A DNA stretch of 64,000 bases from Bog-756 sp963699345 (GTDB lineage: Bacteria > Actinomycetota > Acidimicrobiia > Acidimicrobiales > RAAP-2): NCBI GenBank assembly GCA_963699345.1, contig CAVOTL010000003.1, forward strand, positions 186,001 through 250,000, given 5' to 3'. Both the position numbers and the translations under genes were made by a program. The notes beneath the pieces are model-generated. The model worked only from the letters and a program-made list of their open reading frames with translations. It was not told the origin of the DNA and did no database searches. This document shows, one piece after another, positions 1 through 7,959 of the stretch; the first letter of the stretch is position 1; every line of letters begins with the position of its first letter.

Positions 1-2328
1 CCAGTTCGAGGCCGCCCCCGTTCCGAGGGTGAATCGGGCTCCCTGGACGTACCGGTCCGGGGCGTGGGTGCCGACGACGGTCAGCGTGCGGCCGGACCCC
101 TCCTCGACGGTGACCCGGGGGAACAGCGGAGCGGTCATGGCCAGGTCGGCCACGCCCGAGGTCTCGGGATACAGGCCCAGGGCGGACCAGACGTACCACG
201 ACGACAAGGCCCCGAGGTCGTCCTCGCCCGGCTCGTCGACCGGCGCGGCTCCGTACAGCCGGGTCATGACGGCTCGCACGACCGTTTGGGTGCGCCAGGG
301 CGCCCCGGCGTAGTCGTACACGAACGGGGCCCACTCGTCCGGCTCGTTGCCGGCCCAGTCGTAGGGGGCGAACCGGGTGGCGTCGAGCCGCGTGAAGAAC
401 GCGTCCAGTTCGGACACGGCCGACCGGTCCCCGCCCATCAGTCCGACCAGGCCGGCCAGATCCTGCGGGACGTCCCACGTGTACTGAACGGCGTTGCCCT
501 CCTCGAAGCCCTGCTGGGCCACCCCCTGGGCCTGGAGTGCCGGGCCCGCCGGCTGGAAGGCCGGGCCGGACGGGAAGCTGCCGTCGTCCTGTCGCGCCGA
601 GAGGTATCCCGTGGACGGGTCGAACAGGTGCTGCCAGTTCTGGGAGCGCCGGGCGAACTCGGTCGCCACCGACGTTCGACCGGCGGCCGAGGCGAGCCGG
701 GCGATGGCGAAGTCGTCGATCGAGTACTCGAGGGTCTCGGAGCCCCCGTCGGTATAGGGATACGACGTCAGGTCGTAGGTGAGTTGCGGCACCCAGCCCC
801 GGGCCTCGTAGTCGGCCAGGTTCTGCCGCTCGGACACAATGCCGGGTTCGGGAACCGTGGCTCCGTGGACCATCGCCCGCAGGGCGGCGTCGAGGTCGAA
901 GCGGCGGGCCCCGAAGGCGTAGGCGTCGGCGATGACGGGATCGGCCGAATCACCGTCCCACTGGCCGGCGTCGTTGTCGGCGATGACCCACTTGGGCAGG
1001 AAGCCCCCGGGCGTCTGGGCGGCATCGGCGAGCAGCGACCGGACCATCTGCGAGGTGGGCCCCGGCAGCAGCGTCGCCAGCAGCGGGACCTCGGAGCGGT
1101 AGATGTCGTCCTCCGAGATGTTGCTGTACTGCACCTGCCCCACCGGGAGGGCGTGGACCCGATGGTCGAATCCGCGGTAGCGGCCGTCGTCGTCGCTGAA
1201 GACCGAGGGGAACAGGAGGGAGTGGTACAGCGCCGTGTAGAACGTCCGACGCGCCGTCCCGGTACCACCCGAGACCGCCATCCGATCGAGGAGGCCGTTC
1301 CACTCGGCCGTGGCCGCACCCGAGATCCGCCGGTCGTTCCAGCCCGGGTCCTCGTGGGCCAGATTGGCCGCCGCTCCGTTCGGCGACACGAACGAGATGC
1401 CGACCTTGGCGAGGATCGTGCGGTTGGCCGAAGGGGTGGACCCGTCGAAGTCCACCCAGGCCCCACACGACACCGCCGCGGTGCCGGTACAGGACCTCGT
1501 CGACGTGACGTTGCCGTCGGTCCAGGTGCCGGCCGACGCGAACGGCGTGGAGAAACGGGCGTCGAAGTAGAGGGTGTAGTCGCCCGGGATGCCACAGAAG
1601 TCGCCACTGGTCACCGATCCGGTCAGTTCGTCGGTGCCGACGACGGTGACCTGCGAGGCGCTCGACCCGTTGGCGGAGTCGCTGACCTTGAAGAGGAGGT
1701 CGTCGCCGGCCGGCCCGGCTCCCGTGGACGGTGCGCCGGGGAAGGTGAACGCCCCGAGCGCGGTCCGGGTGGTGGCGGTCAGTCGGACCCCGATGGCCCC
1801 GGGGCCCGTCCCGAGGTGGACGGCGTAGTTGCCGGCCGAAGCGTGTTCGTCGCGGTGGGAGAACGGTTGGACGGCATTCCCCGGATCGGCGGGTACCGCA
1901 CCGGTGACGGGCAGGATGGGGATGTCGCCGTAGATGGCGCAGCCCGACCCGGACAGATGGGTGAGGCTGAAGCCGGAGATGTCGGAGTCGGCGTAGTCGT
2001 AGCCCGATCCGGTCGTCACCTGGCGGTCCGGTGACGTGTCCGGGCTGAACTGGACCATGCCCAGCGGCACGGCGGCGCCGGGGAACTCGCTCACGTTTCC
2101 CGGGTCCGCCGTCCCGACGCCGGTGCCGTCCACCGGATCCACCAGTGCCGCCGGCCCGCCCGTCGTCGGACCGACCGGGATGGTGAGCGGCGAACCGGGG
2201 GGCTGCCCGGAAGCCGTGGTGGCCGCCGCCGGTCCGACGGGCCCCGCCGCGACAGCGACCCCGAGGCTCGCCACCACGGCGGCCACCACCGCCATGCGTG
2301 TCGCCCGATGCCGGGGTGTCGGCGGCAT
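1..2328 (-). CDS. GH92-family glycosidase (alpha-mannosidase-like), secreted, C-terminus cut by window edge
   Basis: One frame is open on the minus strand from an ATG at 2328 to base 1 (776 codons, no stop), so the 3' end lies outside the window. A second in-frame ATG at 2295 could also be used. The N-terminus is a signal peptide (Arg-rich start, then an Ala/Val core ending near AAATTASG). The body matches glycoside hydrolase family 92: GFSLTHLSGSGC, DIYRSEVPLLATLLP, GNEPDEWAPFVYDYAG and EDDLGALSSWYVWSALGLYP. In this family the Glu of the GNEP motif is the catalytic acid and the DD pair supplies the base; both are present. GH92 enzymes are Ca-dependent exo-alpha-mannosidases. Secretion suggests trimming of extracellular mannosyl glycans; the exact linkage cannot be read from sequence. 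Confidence 0.9.
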   Translation of the reverse strand, partial: MPPTPRHRATRMAVVAAVVASLGVAVAAGPVGPAAATTASGQPPGSPLTIPVGPTTGGPAALVDPVDGTGVGTADPGNVSEFPGAAVPLGMVQFSPDTSPDRQVTTGSGYDYADSDISGFSLTHLSGSGCAIYGDIPILPVTGAVPADPGNAVQPFSHRDEHASAGNYAVHLGTGPGAIGVRLTATTRTALGAFTFPGAPSTGAGPAGDDLLFKVSDSANGSSASQVTVVGTDELTGSVTSGDFCGIPGDYTLYFDARFSTPFASAGTWTDGNVTSTRSCTGTAAVSCGAWVDFDGSTPSANRTILAKVGISFVSPNGAAANLAHEDPGWNDRRISGAATAEWNGLLDRMAVSGGTGTARRTFYTALYHSLLFPSVFSDDDGRYRGFDHRVHALPVGQVQYSNISEDDIYRSEVPLLATLLPGPTSQMVRSLLADAAQTPGGFLPKWVIADNDAGQWDGDSADPVIADAYAFGARRFDLDAALRAMVHGATVPEPGIVSERQNLADYEARGWVPQLTYDLTSYPYTDGGSETLEYSIDDFAIARLASAAGRTSVATEFARRSQNWQHLFDPSTGYLSARQDDGSFPSGPAFQPAGPALQAQGVAQQGFEEGNAVQYTWDVPQDLAGLVGLMGGDRSAVSELDAFFTRLDATRFAPYDWAGNEPDEWAPFVYDYAGAPWRTQTVVRAVMTRLYGAAPVDEPGEDDLGALSSWYVWSALGLYPETSGVADLAMTAPLFPRVTVEEGSGRTLTVVGTHAPDRYVQGARFTLGTGAASNW

Positions 2329-2515
2329 GGCGCCACCCTACGGCCCGCCGTCCTCGTCGTCACCCGACCTCCGTCCCCCCGTTCCCCGCGGTGGTGACTG
2401 CGTCACGGTGGTCGCCGTTCGGGGCGGTGGTCGCCGTCGGTCACGGTGATGGGCGATTCCGACGGTACCCGGTGAAATCGCCACGGACCGGGCGACGTCC
2501 GACGCATCCGGTGGT

Positions 2516-2571
2516 ATTCGGGACCGAATCCGTCGGAGTCCTTTGACAAGCACCCTTCGAGCCGGGATGCT
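2516..2571 (+). promoter_or_regulatory. Promoter with upstream small palindrome, for the beta-helix gene
   Basis: The 309-base gap 2329-2637 separates two divergent secreted-protein genes. It holds a perfect TTGACA (2543-2548), 17 bases, then GATGCT (2566-2571), a good sigma-70-type match. A palindrome ATTCGG-GA-CCGAAT (2516-2529) lies just upstream and could bind a regulator. Function is inferred from position only; nothing else was recognised in the gap. Confidence 0.5.
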
Positions 2572-2637
2572 CCAGCCAGGTGAGAGCTGAACCTTCGGAC
2601 GGATGGGCGGGGGCGGTCTCTCGGTCGAGGAGACACG

Positions 2638-3885
2638 ATGAGAGTTCGGACGCTGGTCACGGCGGCGGTGATCTGTACCGCGATCGGTGCGGCGGTCGTC
2701 GCGGGCGGGGCCGCCAACGCGGCGCCGACGGTACTCGTCGTCGGTCGGGCCCGGTCCTGTGCCGGGACCTACCCCACCATCTCCGCCGCCGTTTCGGCCG
2801 CCGTCGCCGGCGACACCATCAAGGTGTGTGCCGGCACCTACGACGAGACCGTCGACGTCACCACCCCCGACCTCACGTTCGTCGGCGCCCAGGCCGGCAA
2901 GAAGGGGTCGGCCACCCGGGCGGGCAAGCTCTCCGAGGAGTCCGTGGTCAGCGATGTGAACGGCGACTTCGTCCTCAGCGCCGACGCCGACGACACCTCC
3001 ATCTCCGGCTTCGCCCTCGAAGGGGCCGGCTCCCCGACGCTCGACCACGACGGGATCGAGGCGTTCGCCGGCAGCAGCGGTCTCTCGGTGACCGACGACG
3101 TCATCGTCGGGGACGGCAACGGCATCAACCTCCAGAACCCGGAAGCCGACAATCCGGCGACCATCTCCTACAACTACATCTGGGACAACAACGCCGAGGG
3201 CGGGCTCGGGGTGAACGGTTCCACGGGGACCGGCGTCTTCATCTCGAACGGGGCGGCCGACGACACCTCGATCACCCACAACGTCTTCGGCGACGACAGC
3301 CAGACCGCCATCAACTTCGCCGGCGGCGCGAGTCCCTCGGAGGGGCTCGTCGTGGCCGACAACACCAGCCTCGACGATTCGACGTTCGTCGTGGCCGTGA
3401 ACAGCACCAACGCCACGATCCAGGACAACCGGATCACCGTGGTCGGTCCCGTCCCCGGTGGGAACGGCACGGGGATCCTCGACTTCGGCGGCAACACCGA
3501 TCTGCGCATCCTGAAGAACGTCATGTCGAGCGACTCGGACGACTCGGCGGCGATCGCCCTGTCGGCCTACGACGGAGCCGCGAGCGTCGGCACCACCGTG
3601 ACCGGCAATACCGTGTCCGGCTGGGACGACGGCGTGTCCGCCGCCGCGGGCTACACGACCGTGCTCGTGTCCGGCAACAGGATCTCCGGCAACGGCGCCG
3701 TCGGGATCTCCTTCGACACCGACACCGGTGGCAACGTGATCAGCCAGAACAGGATCTCGGCGGACTCCGGCCCGTCCGTCGACTGCAGTGACCTGAGCAC
3801 CGGATCCCTCACGTCCGGGACGCGCAACACATGGCTCCGGAACGTCGGTTCGGACCATGACTCGACCCCGACCGGGATCTGCTGA
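2638..3885 (+). CDS. Secreted right-handed beta-helix (NosD/pectate-lyase-like fold) protein
   Basis: The 415-aa product starts with a clear signal peptide (MRVRTLVTAAVICTAIGA, cleavage near ANA-AP). A GAGGAG Shine-Dalgarno sits about 5 bases before the ATG. After the leader, YPTISAAVSAAVAGDTIKVC is the classic opening of parallel beta-helix proteins. It is followed by many short Asn/Gly/Asp-rich rungs (for example NRISGNGAVGISFDT, GNVISQNRIS). Such proteins bind or cleave polysaccharides, but no catalytic signature of a named lyase or hydrolase family was recognised, so activity is left open. The gene is monocistronic, with an upstream sigma-70-like promoter, and converges on the alpha/beta-hydrolase gene 22 bases downstream. 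Confidence 0.75.
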   Translation: MRVRTLVTAAVICTAIGAAVVAGGAANAAPTVLVVGRARSCAGTYPTISAAVSAAVAGDTIKVCAGTYDETVDVTTPDLTFVGAQAGKKGSATRAGKLSEESVVSDVNGDFVLSADADDTSISGFALEGAGSPTLDHDGIEAFAGSSGLSVTDDVIVGDGNGINLQNPEADNPATISYNYIWDNNAEGGLGVNGSTGTGVFISNGAADDTSITHNVFGDDSQTAINFAGGASPSEGLVVADNTSLDDSTFVVAVNSTNATIQDNRITVVGPVPGGNGTGILDFGGNTDLRILKNVMSSDSDDSAAIALSAYDGAASVGTTVTGNTVSGWDDGVSAAAGYTTVLVSGNRISGNGAVGISFDTDTGGNVISQNRISADSGPSVDCSDLSTGSLTSGTRNTWLRNVGSDHDSTPTGIC

Positions 3886-3907
3886 ACCCGACACCCACCG
3901 GGGACCG

Positions 3908-4780
3908 TCACACCCGGTCCCCGATCAACCCCGCAATCGCCGAGCCCACGGCATCGGGAGCTTCGAGCATGGGCCAGTGCCCGATCCCTTCGAGCTCGAA
4001 CACGGTGGCGGCCGGCATCCGACGCCGGACCTCGTCGAGTACGTGGGCACCACTCACCGGATCCTCGGGGCCCCAGACGAAGGCCGTGGGCACCGGCGTG
4101 CGTTCCATCGACCGGATCCACCGGTCGCCGTGGACCGACCGGTCGTCGATGTAGTGGAGCAGGCCGGCGGCCAACTGCTGCCCACCGTCGTGCGCCACGG
4201 TGAACCACATGTCGTCGACGGCGTCGTCCGGAACCCGACTCCGGCGGCCGAAGGTGGCCCGGATGCTGGACGCGAAGAGATCCGCATCGATCGCCCGGGC
4301 GAACTCGTCGCCGCCCGGGCCCCGGAGGAGTTGCTGTGCCTCCGTGGGTCGGTGCAACCGGGGATAGATCCCTCCGTTCAGGTACGTGACGGAGGTGAGT
4401 CGGCTCGCGCCGCTCCGGCCGACGAGCTCCTGGCCGATCGACGAGCTGTAGTCGTGGACGACGAGGTGGGTGGCCTCGATCCCGAGTCCCCTCCAGACGT
4501 CCTCGACCAGATCGGCCTGTTCGACGATGGCGTACGAATGGGGCCACGGCTTGTCGGACCGGCCGAATCCGAGCAGGTCCATCGTCACGACCCGCCACCC
4601 CGCTTCGAGTCGGGTGCTCACCGCCCGCCAGTCGAACGACGAGCTCGGATAGCCGTGCAGGAGCGTCACCGTGGGCCCCTCACCCACGACCCGGACGAAG
4701 AGGTCGAACGACTCGTCCCGTCGGGTCGCGACCCGGATCGTCGACCCGGACGCCCACCATCGTTCGACCCGCCCGCTCAC
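3908..4780 (-). CDS. Alpha/beta-hydrolase (epoxide hydrolase / haloalkane dehalogenase-like)
   Basis: The GTG start at 4780 overlaps the stop of the upstream HxlR gene in the sequence ATGTGA, giving translational coupling and a 290-aa protein. The oxyanion-hole motif LLHGYPSSSFDW, the nucleophile-elbow segment VVHDYSSSIGQEL and a C-terminal GIGHWPMLEAP His loop are present. The elbow carries HD where serine esterases have GxS, which places it with the Asp-nucleophile branch (epoxide hydrolases, dehalogenases, MEST-like proteins). The middle residues 100-190 form the variable cap. Coupling to an HxlR regulator, which in other bacteria often senses quinones or aldehydes, suggests a detoxification substrate; this is inference. 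Confidence 0.85.
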   Translation of the reverse strand: MSGRVERWWASGSTIRVATRRDESFDLFVRVVGEGPTVTLLHGYPSSSFDWRAVSTRLEAGWRVVTMDLLGFGRSDKPWPHSYAIVEQADLVEDVWRGLGIEATHLVVHDYSSSIGQELVGRSGASRLTSVTYLNGGIYPRLHRPTEAQQLLRGPGGDEFARAIDADLFASSIRATFGRRSRVPDDAVDDMWFTVAHDGGQQLAAGLLHYIDDRSVHGDRWIRSMERTPVPTAFVWGPEDPVSGAHVLDEVRRRMPAATVFELEGIGHWPMLEAPDAVGSAIAGLIGDRV

Positions 4781-5160
4781 ATGGCCTGCCCGGATTCGGC
4801 GCCGGGCGCGGCCAGATGCCGGTCCGCCCATCCGGCGAGGTGGTGGAGGATGGGGAGCAGCGCCGCGCCGGCGGCCGTCAGGCCGTAGGTCACCCCGGGA
4901 GGCCGGGTGTCGGTCACCGTCCGGTCGATCAGGCCGGCGGCCGCCAGTTCGGTCAGCCGGTCCGAGAGCACCGAGTCGGTGATGGTGCCGATGCTGCGCC
5001 GCAGTTCGGCGTAACCGGTCGGGCCCGCGCTCAGCGAGCCCAGGATGATGCCGTTCCACCGCTTCCCCAGCAAGTCGAACGCCCGGACGAGGCCGGCGTC
5101 ACAGGCGTGCTCGGCACCCGCCGGCACCGGGTCCCCGCTCGCCTTCTCCCGGGTCGCCAT
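4777..5160 (-). CDS. HxlR-family winged-helix transcriptional regulator
   Basis: The 127-aa protein has the HxlR layout: an N-terminal Cys in AEHACDAGLVRAFDLLGKRW, a recognition-helix region TITDSVLSDRLTELAAAGL and a wing VTYGLTAAGAALLPIL. Members with a conserved N-terminal Cys (YodB, HypR) sense diamide, quinones or aldehydes by thiol chemistry; Cys near residue 20 fits that position. It is transcribed divergently from the azoreductase gene and is translationally coupled to the alpha/beta-hydrolase. No Shine-Dalgarno is seen, but TAGCAT lies exactly 6 bases before the ATG, so the mRNA is probably leaderless. It probably represses itself and the azoreductase through the AT-rich repeat in the shared gap. 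Confidence 0.92.
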   Translation of the reverse strand: MATREKASGDPVPAGAEHACDAGLVRAFDLLGKRWNGIILGSLSAGPTGYAELRRSIGTITDSVLSDRLTELAAAGLIDRTVTDTRPPGVTYGLTAAGAALLPILHHLAGWADRHLAAPGAESGQAM

Positions 5161-5166
5161 GGGGCC

Positions 5167-5172
5167 ATGCTA
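5167..5172 (-). promoter_or_regulatory. -10 element of leaderless hxlR-like gene
   Basis: TAGCAT on the minus strand, then six bases (GGCCCC), then the ATG at 5160. The spacing puts the transcription start on or beside the A of the start codon. Confidence 0.5.
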
Positions 5173-5207
5173 CCGGTGTCCGTCGGTGTCACTCTTGTTC
5201 CCCCCGT

Positions 5208-5230
5208 TACTATGTAAATACTAGTTAGTA
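5208..5230. promoter_or_regulatory. Candidate HxlR-type operator in the azoreductase promoter
   Basis: An isolated AT-rich 23-base block in a GC-rich background has inverted half-sites: TACTA (5208-5212) and TAGTA (5226-5230), with an inner TACTAGTTAG. HxlR/YodB-type operators in Firmicutes have TACT...AGTA arms, so this fits the adjacent regulator. It lies 25-47 bases before the azoreductase ATG and 48 bases upstream of the hxlR-like start. Binding is inferred. Confidence 0.55.
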
Positions 5231-5254
5231 GGATTCCACTCCTGAGGAGGACCC

Positions 5255-5929
5255 ATGACCCTCTACCGCTTGGATGCCAGCATCCGGACCGACGGATCGC
5301 ACAGCCGTGCCCTGGCCGACATCGTCGAGGAGGAGTGGACCACCGCCCGTCCGGGAGACCCCGTGATCCGTCGCCACGTGGGCACCGAACCCGTACCGTC
5401 CACCGCGTGGCCCCTGGCCGTCGAGGCCAAGATGGCGCCGCCGGAACAGGAGCGCACGCCCGACCAGCTGGGGGCGGCCGCGCTGGCCTCCCGCGAAGCC
5501 GATCAGCTGCTGTCGGCCGATGCCGCCCTGTTCGCCGTCCCGCTCTACAACTTCGGCGTGTCCCAGCACTTCAAGACGTGGGTGGACCTCCTGATCACCG
5601 ATGCCCGCATGTCCGGCGAATCGCCGGCGACCGCCGGCACCCCGGCCGTCCTGGCCGTGGTACGCGGGGGCTTCTACGGGGCCGGCGCCCCCCGGGAGGG
5701 TTGGGACCATGCCACCGGGTGGATGCTGCGGATCCTCTCCGACGTCTGGAAGTTCGACCTCGAGGTCGTCGAGCTGGAGTTCACCCTGGTGGGCGTCAAC
5801 CCGGCTCTCGACCAGTTCGAGGAGCTGGCGGTCCAACTCCGGGCCCAGGCCGAGGAGACCGCCCGACAGCGGGGACGTGACCTGGCGTCCCGTCGGTCGG
5901 AGGCCACCGAGGTGGCGGCACCGCGGTAG
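5255..5929 (+). CDS. FMN-dependent azoreductase / NAD(P)H-quinone reductase (AzoR-like flavodoxin fold)
   Basis: The 224-aa product starts with LYRLDASIRTDGSHSRALAD (the SxxR/xGSxSR phosphate-binding loop). It has FAVPLYNFGVSQHFKTWVD, the hallmark P-x-YNFxxP-xxLKxWxD segment of AzoR/AcpD proteins. Family members use FMN and NAD(P)H for two-electron reduction of quinones and azo compounds in the cytosol. A strong Shine-Dalgarno GAGGAGG lies 5 bases before the ATG. The gene is divergent from an HxlR regulator, the usual context for quinone-responsive azoreductases. The tail after residue 200 is charged and poorly conserved. Confidence 0.9.
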   Translation: MTLYRLDASIRTDGSHSRALADIVEEEWTTARPGDPVIRRHVGTEPVPSTAWPLAVEAKMAPPEQERTPDQLGAAALASREADQLLSADAALFAVPLYNFGVSQHFKTWVDLLITDARMSGESPATAGTPAVLAVVRGGFYGAGAPREGWDHATGWMLRILSDVWKFDLEVVELEFTLVGVNPALDQFEELAVQLRAQAEETARQRGRDLASRRSEATEVAAPR

Positions 5930-5935
5930 GAGCCG

Positions 5936-5951
5936 GTCCGGACTCCCGGAC
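5936..5951 (+). terminator. Weak hairpin after the azoreductase
   Basis: GTCCGG-ACTC-CCGGAC, a 6-bp stem with a 4-base loop, starts 7 bases after the stop codon. There is no T-run. It could terminate or stabilise the transcript. Confidence 0.3.
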
Positions 5952-5983
5952 GGGGCCTCCGTACGTTTGCCATACTCCACCGC

Positions 5984-7177
5984 ATGGCCTGGCCCTCGGG
6001 GTTCCTGTGGGGGACCGGTGCATCGTCCACGCAGTGCGAGGGGGCCGCACCGGCCTCGGACTGGTGGGAGTGGGAGCGGACGGGTCATGCCCCGCGGTCC
6101 GGCGACGGGAACGGCTTCGGCACGCGCTACGCCGAGGACTTCGCCCTCCTCGCGGATCTGGGTCTCGTCCACCACCGACTGTCATTGGAGTGGGCACGCC
6201 TCGAACCCGAGGAAGGGGTGCACGATCGGGCGGCCGTCGCCCACTACCGCGCCGTCCTGACCGCTGCCCGGGAGGCGGGGGTCCACCCCTGGGTGAGCCT
6301 CCACCACTTCACCCTGCCGCGCTGGTTCCTCACCTCCGGCGGCTTCCTGGTGGAATCGAACCGCACCCGGGTCTGGCGGCGCCACGTCGATTTCGTGGCC
6401 GAGACCTTCGGAGACCTGGTGGCCGGATGGCAGCCGGTGAACGAGACGAACTACTACGCCCGGGCGGCGTACGGCGGACGGGGCTGGCCTCCGGGCCACG
6501 ACGACCGCACCGAGACGGCGATGGCGAACGAGGCGATCCACCTCGCCAACGCCGAGGCCTCGGTCCGACTGGCGCAGACCGGAGCTCCGGTCTCCACGAT
6601 CTTCGGGTTGTCGCCGATCGTCCCCCAGGACGACGAGGCCTCGACGGCGTCCATGGCCGGGGCCCTGTCCGCCTACTACTGGGCCCCCTGGGTCGGTCTC
6701 TTCCGTGACGGCGTCCTCCGCGTCCCGGGGCGCCCACCGGTCGAACGACCCGATCTCGTCGGCTTCGCCGACATGATCGGCTTCTCGTACTACGGCACCA
6801 TGGGGGTCCGACAGGGGAAGCTCGACCTCCATCCGCCCGACGCACCCATGTCCCCCCTGGGCTACGCGATCTGGGCCGACGGGCTCGGCCTGGTGCTCGA
6901 CCGCCTCCATCACGAACTCCCCGGCACCCCGCTCCTCGTGGCGGAATACGGCATCGGCACCGACGACGACGCCGTCCGGAGCGCGTACCTGGAACGGGGC
7001 CTCGAGATCGTCCGGGACGCCCTGGCCCGCGGGGTCGACGTGCGGGGGCTCTTCCACTGGACGGCGGTGGACAACTACGAGTGGCTGCACGGCTACGACG
7101 TCTCCTTCGGGATCATCGACCGGGAGCGCCGGGTGCGGCCCAGCGCCCAGGTCCTCGCCCGGGAGGCGACCGCCTGA
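5984..7177 (+). CDS. GH1-family glycosidase (beta-glucosidase-like)
   Basis: The 397-aa protein opens with FLWGTGASSTQCEG, the GH1 N-terminal signature (FxWGxAtaSxQxEG). It contains VNETNYY (acid/base Glu of the NE motif), LLVAEYGIGT (nucleophile Glu of the usual TENG strand, here AEYG) and LFHWTAVDNYEWLHGY (the WSlxDNfEW sugar-binding segment). It lacks a signal peptide, so it is cytosolic, and is about 50 residues shorter than typical GH1 enzymes. The replacement of TENG by AEYG points to a divergent subfamily; substrate is unknown. No Shine-Dalgarno is seen; CATACT lies 7 bases before the ATG. It is monocistronic. Confidence 0.88.
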   Translation: MAWPSGFLWGTGASSTQCEGAAPASDWWEWERTGHAPRSGDGNGFGTRYAEDFALLADLGLVHHRLSLEWARLEPEEGVHDRAAVAHYRAVLTAAREAGVHPWVSLHHFTLPRWFLTSGGFLVESNRTRVWRRHVDFVAETFGDLVAGWQPVNETNYYARAAYGGRGWPPGHDDRTETAMANEAIHLANAEASVRLAQTGAPVSTIFGLSPIVPQDDEASTASMAGALSAYYWAPWVGLFRDGVLRVPGRPPVERPDLVGFADMIGFSYYGTMGVRQGKLDLHPPDAPMSPLGYAIWADGLGLVLDRLHHELPGTPLLVAEYGIGTDDDAVRSAYLERGLEIVRDALARGVDVRGLFHWTAVDNYEWLHGYDVSFGIIDRERRVRPSAQVLAREATA

Positions 7178-7288
7178 CCGGACCGGATTCCTATCGTCCG
7201 CTTGCCTTCCTCTTATCCTGCTCTTGGACTCGGTCCGTAGCGTGGGTCATGGAGGCGAGCAGTCCGACCGACCACTGCTCGGAGGACC

Positions 7289-7381
7289 ATGGATTGGATC
7301 ATCACCGTCCCGCTGCTGGCCGTGACCTTCGTCTGCGCATCGGTTCCGATGCTGATGGATTCGGGGCGTGGCCGGCACTGA
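7289..7381 (+). CDS. Possible 30-aa single-pass membrane peptide
   Basis: An ATG preceded by GGAGG (3-base spacer, rather short) opens a 30-codon frame: MDWIITVPLLAVTFVCASVP followed by MLMDSGRGRH and TGA. About 18 hydrophobic residues then a basic tail is the layout of small membrane proteins with the C-terminus in the cytosol. No homologue is recognised. The reading is supported only by Shine-Dalgarno and hydrophobicity, and chance is possible. Confidence 0.3.
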   Translation: MDWIITVPLLAVTFVCASVPMLMDSGRGRH

Positions 7382-7472
7382 CCGAGGTTCACACACCCGC
7401 ACACCTACCTGCCGCGTGTGAACATCACGTTTGTAGTTCGACCATCGACGTGTGCGCCGTCGTGACCACCCC

Positions 7473-7502
7473 TTGTATTCGGACGCATCGCGGGTCTAGC
7501 CT
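7473..7502 (+). promoter_or_regulatory. Promoter of the XRE regulator gene
   Basis: TTGTAT (7473-7478), an 18-base spacer and TAGCCT (7497-7502) lie upstream of the gene. The -10 hexamer ends exactly 6 bases before the TTG at 7509, predicting a leaderless transcript and supporting that start. Confidence 0.5.
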
Positions 7503-7508
7503 TGACAA

Positions 7509-7916
7509 TTGGTGGATACACACGAGTACGCACCGGAGCCCCACGACGGGCTCGCCGAGCACATCCGTGCCTACCGCCATGGGCACGGCATGACCCAGCG
7601 CGAGCTGGCCGACCAGCTCGGGGTCACCCAGCAGTCGGTCGCCCGGTGGGAGCAGGGGTCGCCCCCGAGTCGGCACCTGCTCCGCACCCTCGAGGCCCTG
7701 GTCGACGAACCCGCCACCGTCGTCCGGTCCGACGACATGGCCGAGATCATCGGCATCCGGCCACCGGCCCCGGCCCTCGTGCGTCCTCGGGGCCTCGACC
7801 AGGCCCGCAAGGCCTACGTGCAGGGCTGCCTCAAGCTCTTGGAACGCGGCGAGCGACTTCCCAACAAGGTGCTCCTCCTGCTGGCCGACGAACTGGGATG
7901 GTCCGACGACGACTGA
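7509..7916 (+). CDS. XRE-family helix-turn-helix regulator
   Basis: The 135-aa protein has a Cro/C1-type HTH at about residues 18-72: GMTQRELADQLGVTQQSVAR followed by WEQG, the scissor-helix signature. The C-terminal 50 residues (RGLDQARKAYVQGCLKLLER) are helical with no known ligand domain. I use the TTG at 7509 because the -10 hexamer TAGCCT sits 6 bases before it; the adjacent GTG at 7512 is the alternative. There is no ribosome binding site, consistent with a leaderless mRNA. The META lipoprotein follows 43 bases downstream on the same strand and may be co-transcribed. Target genes are unknown. Confidence 0.85.
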   Translation: MVDTHEYAPEPHDGLAEHIRAYRHGHGMTQRELADQLGVTQQSVARWEQGSPPSRHLLRTLEALVDEPATVVRSDDMAEIIGIRPPAPALVRPRGLDQARKAYVQGCLKLLERGERLPNKVLLLLADELGWSDDD

Positions 7917-7959
7917 CGCGGCACGAACGGACCGGGTGCACGAGTGGGAGCGAGGGTCG

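Larger units (their letters stand above)
7178..7508. other. Gap between GH1 and XRE genes
   Basis: This 331-base stretch holds a possible 30-codon gene (7289-7381) and the XRE promoter at its right end. It is less GC-rich than its flanks around 7385-7480. Nothing else was recognised. Confidence 0.5.

Noticed and set aside
64..2034. Long open frame on the plus strand opposite the GH92 gene
   Set aside because: It is Arg/Gly/Val-rich with no recognisable motif; the minus strand carries GH92 signatures throughout. Long antisense frames are expected at this GC content.
2338..3894. 518-codon minus-strand frame opposite the beta-helix gene
   Set aside because: The plus-strand gene has a ribosome binding site, signal peptide and beta-helix motif; the minus frame has none.
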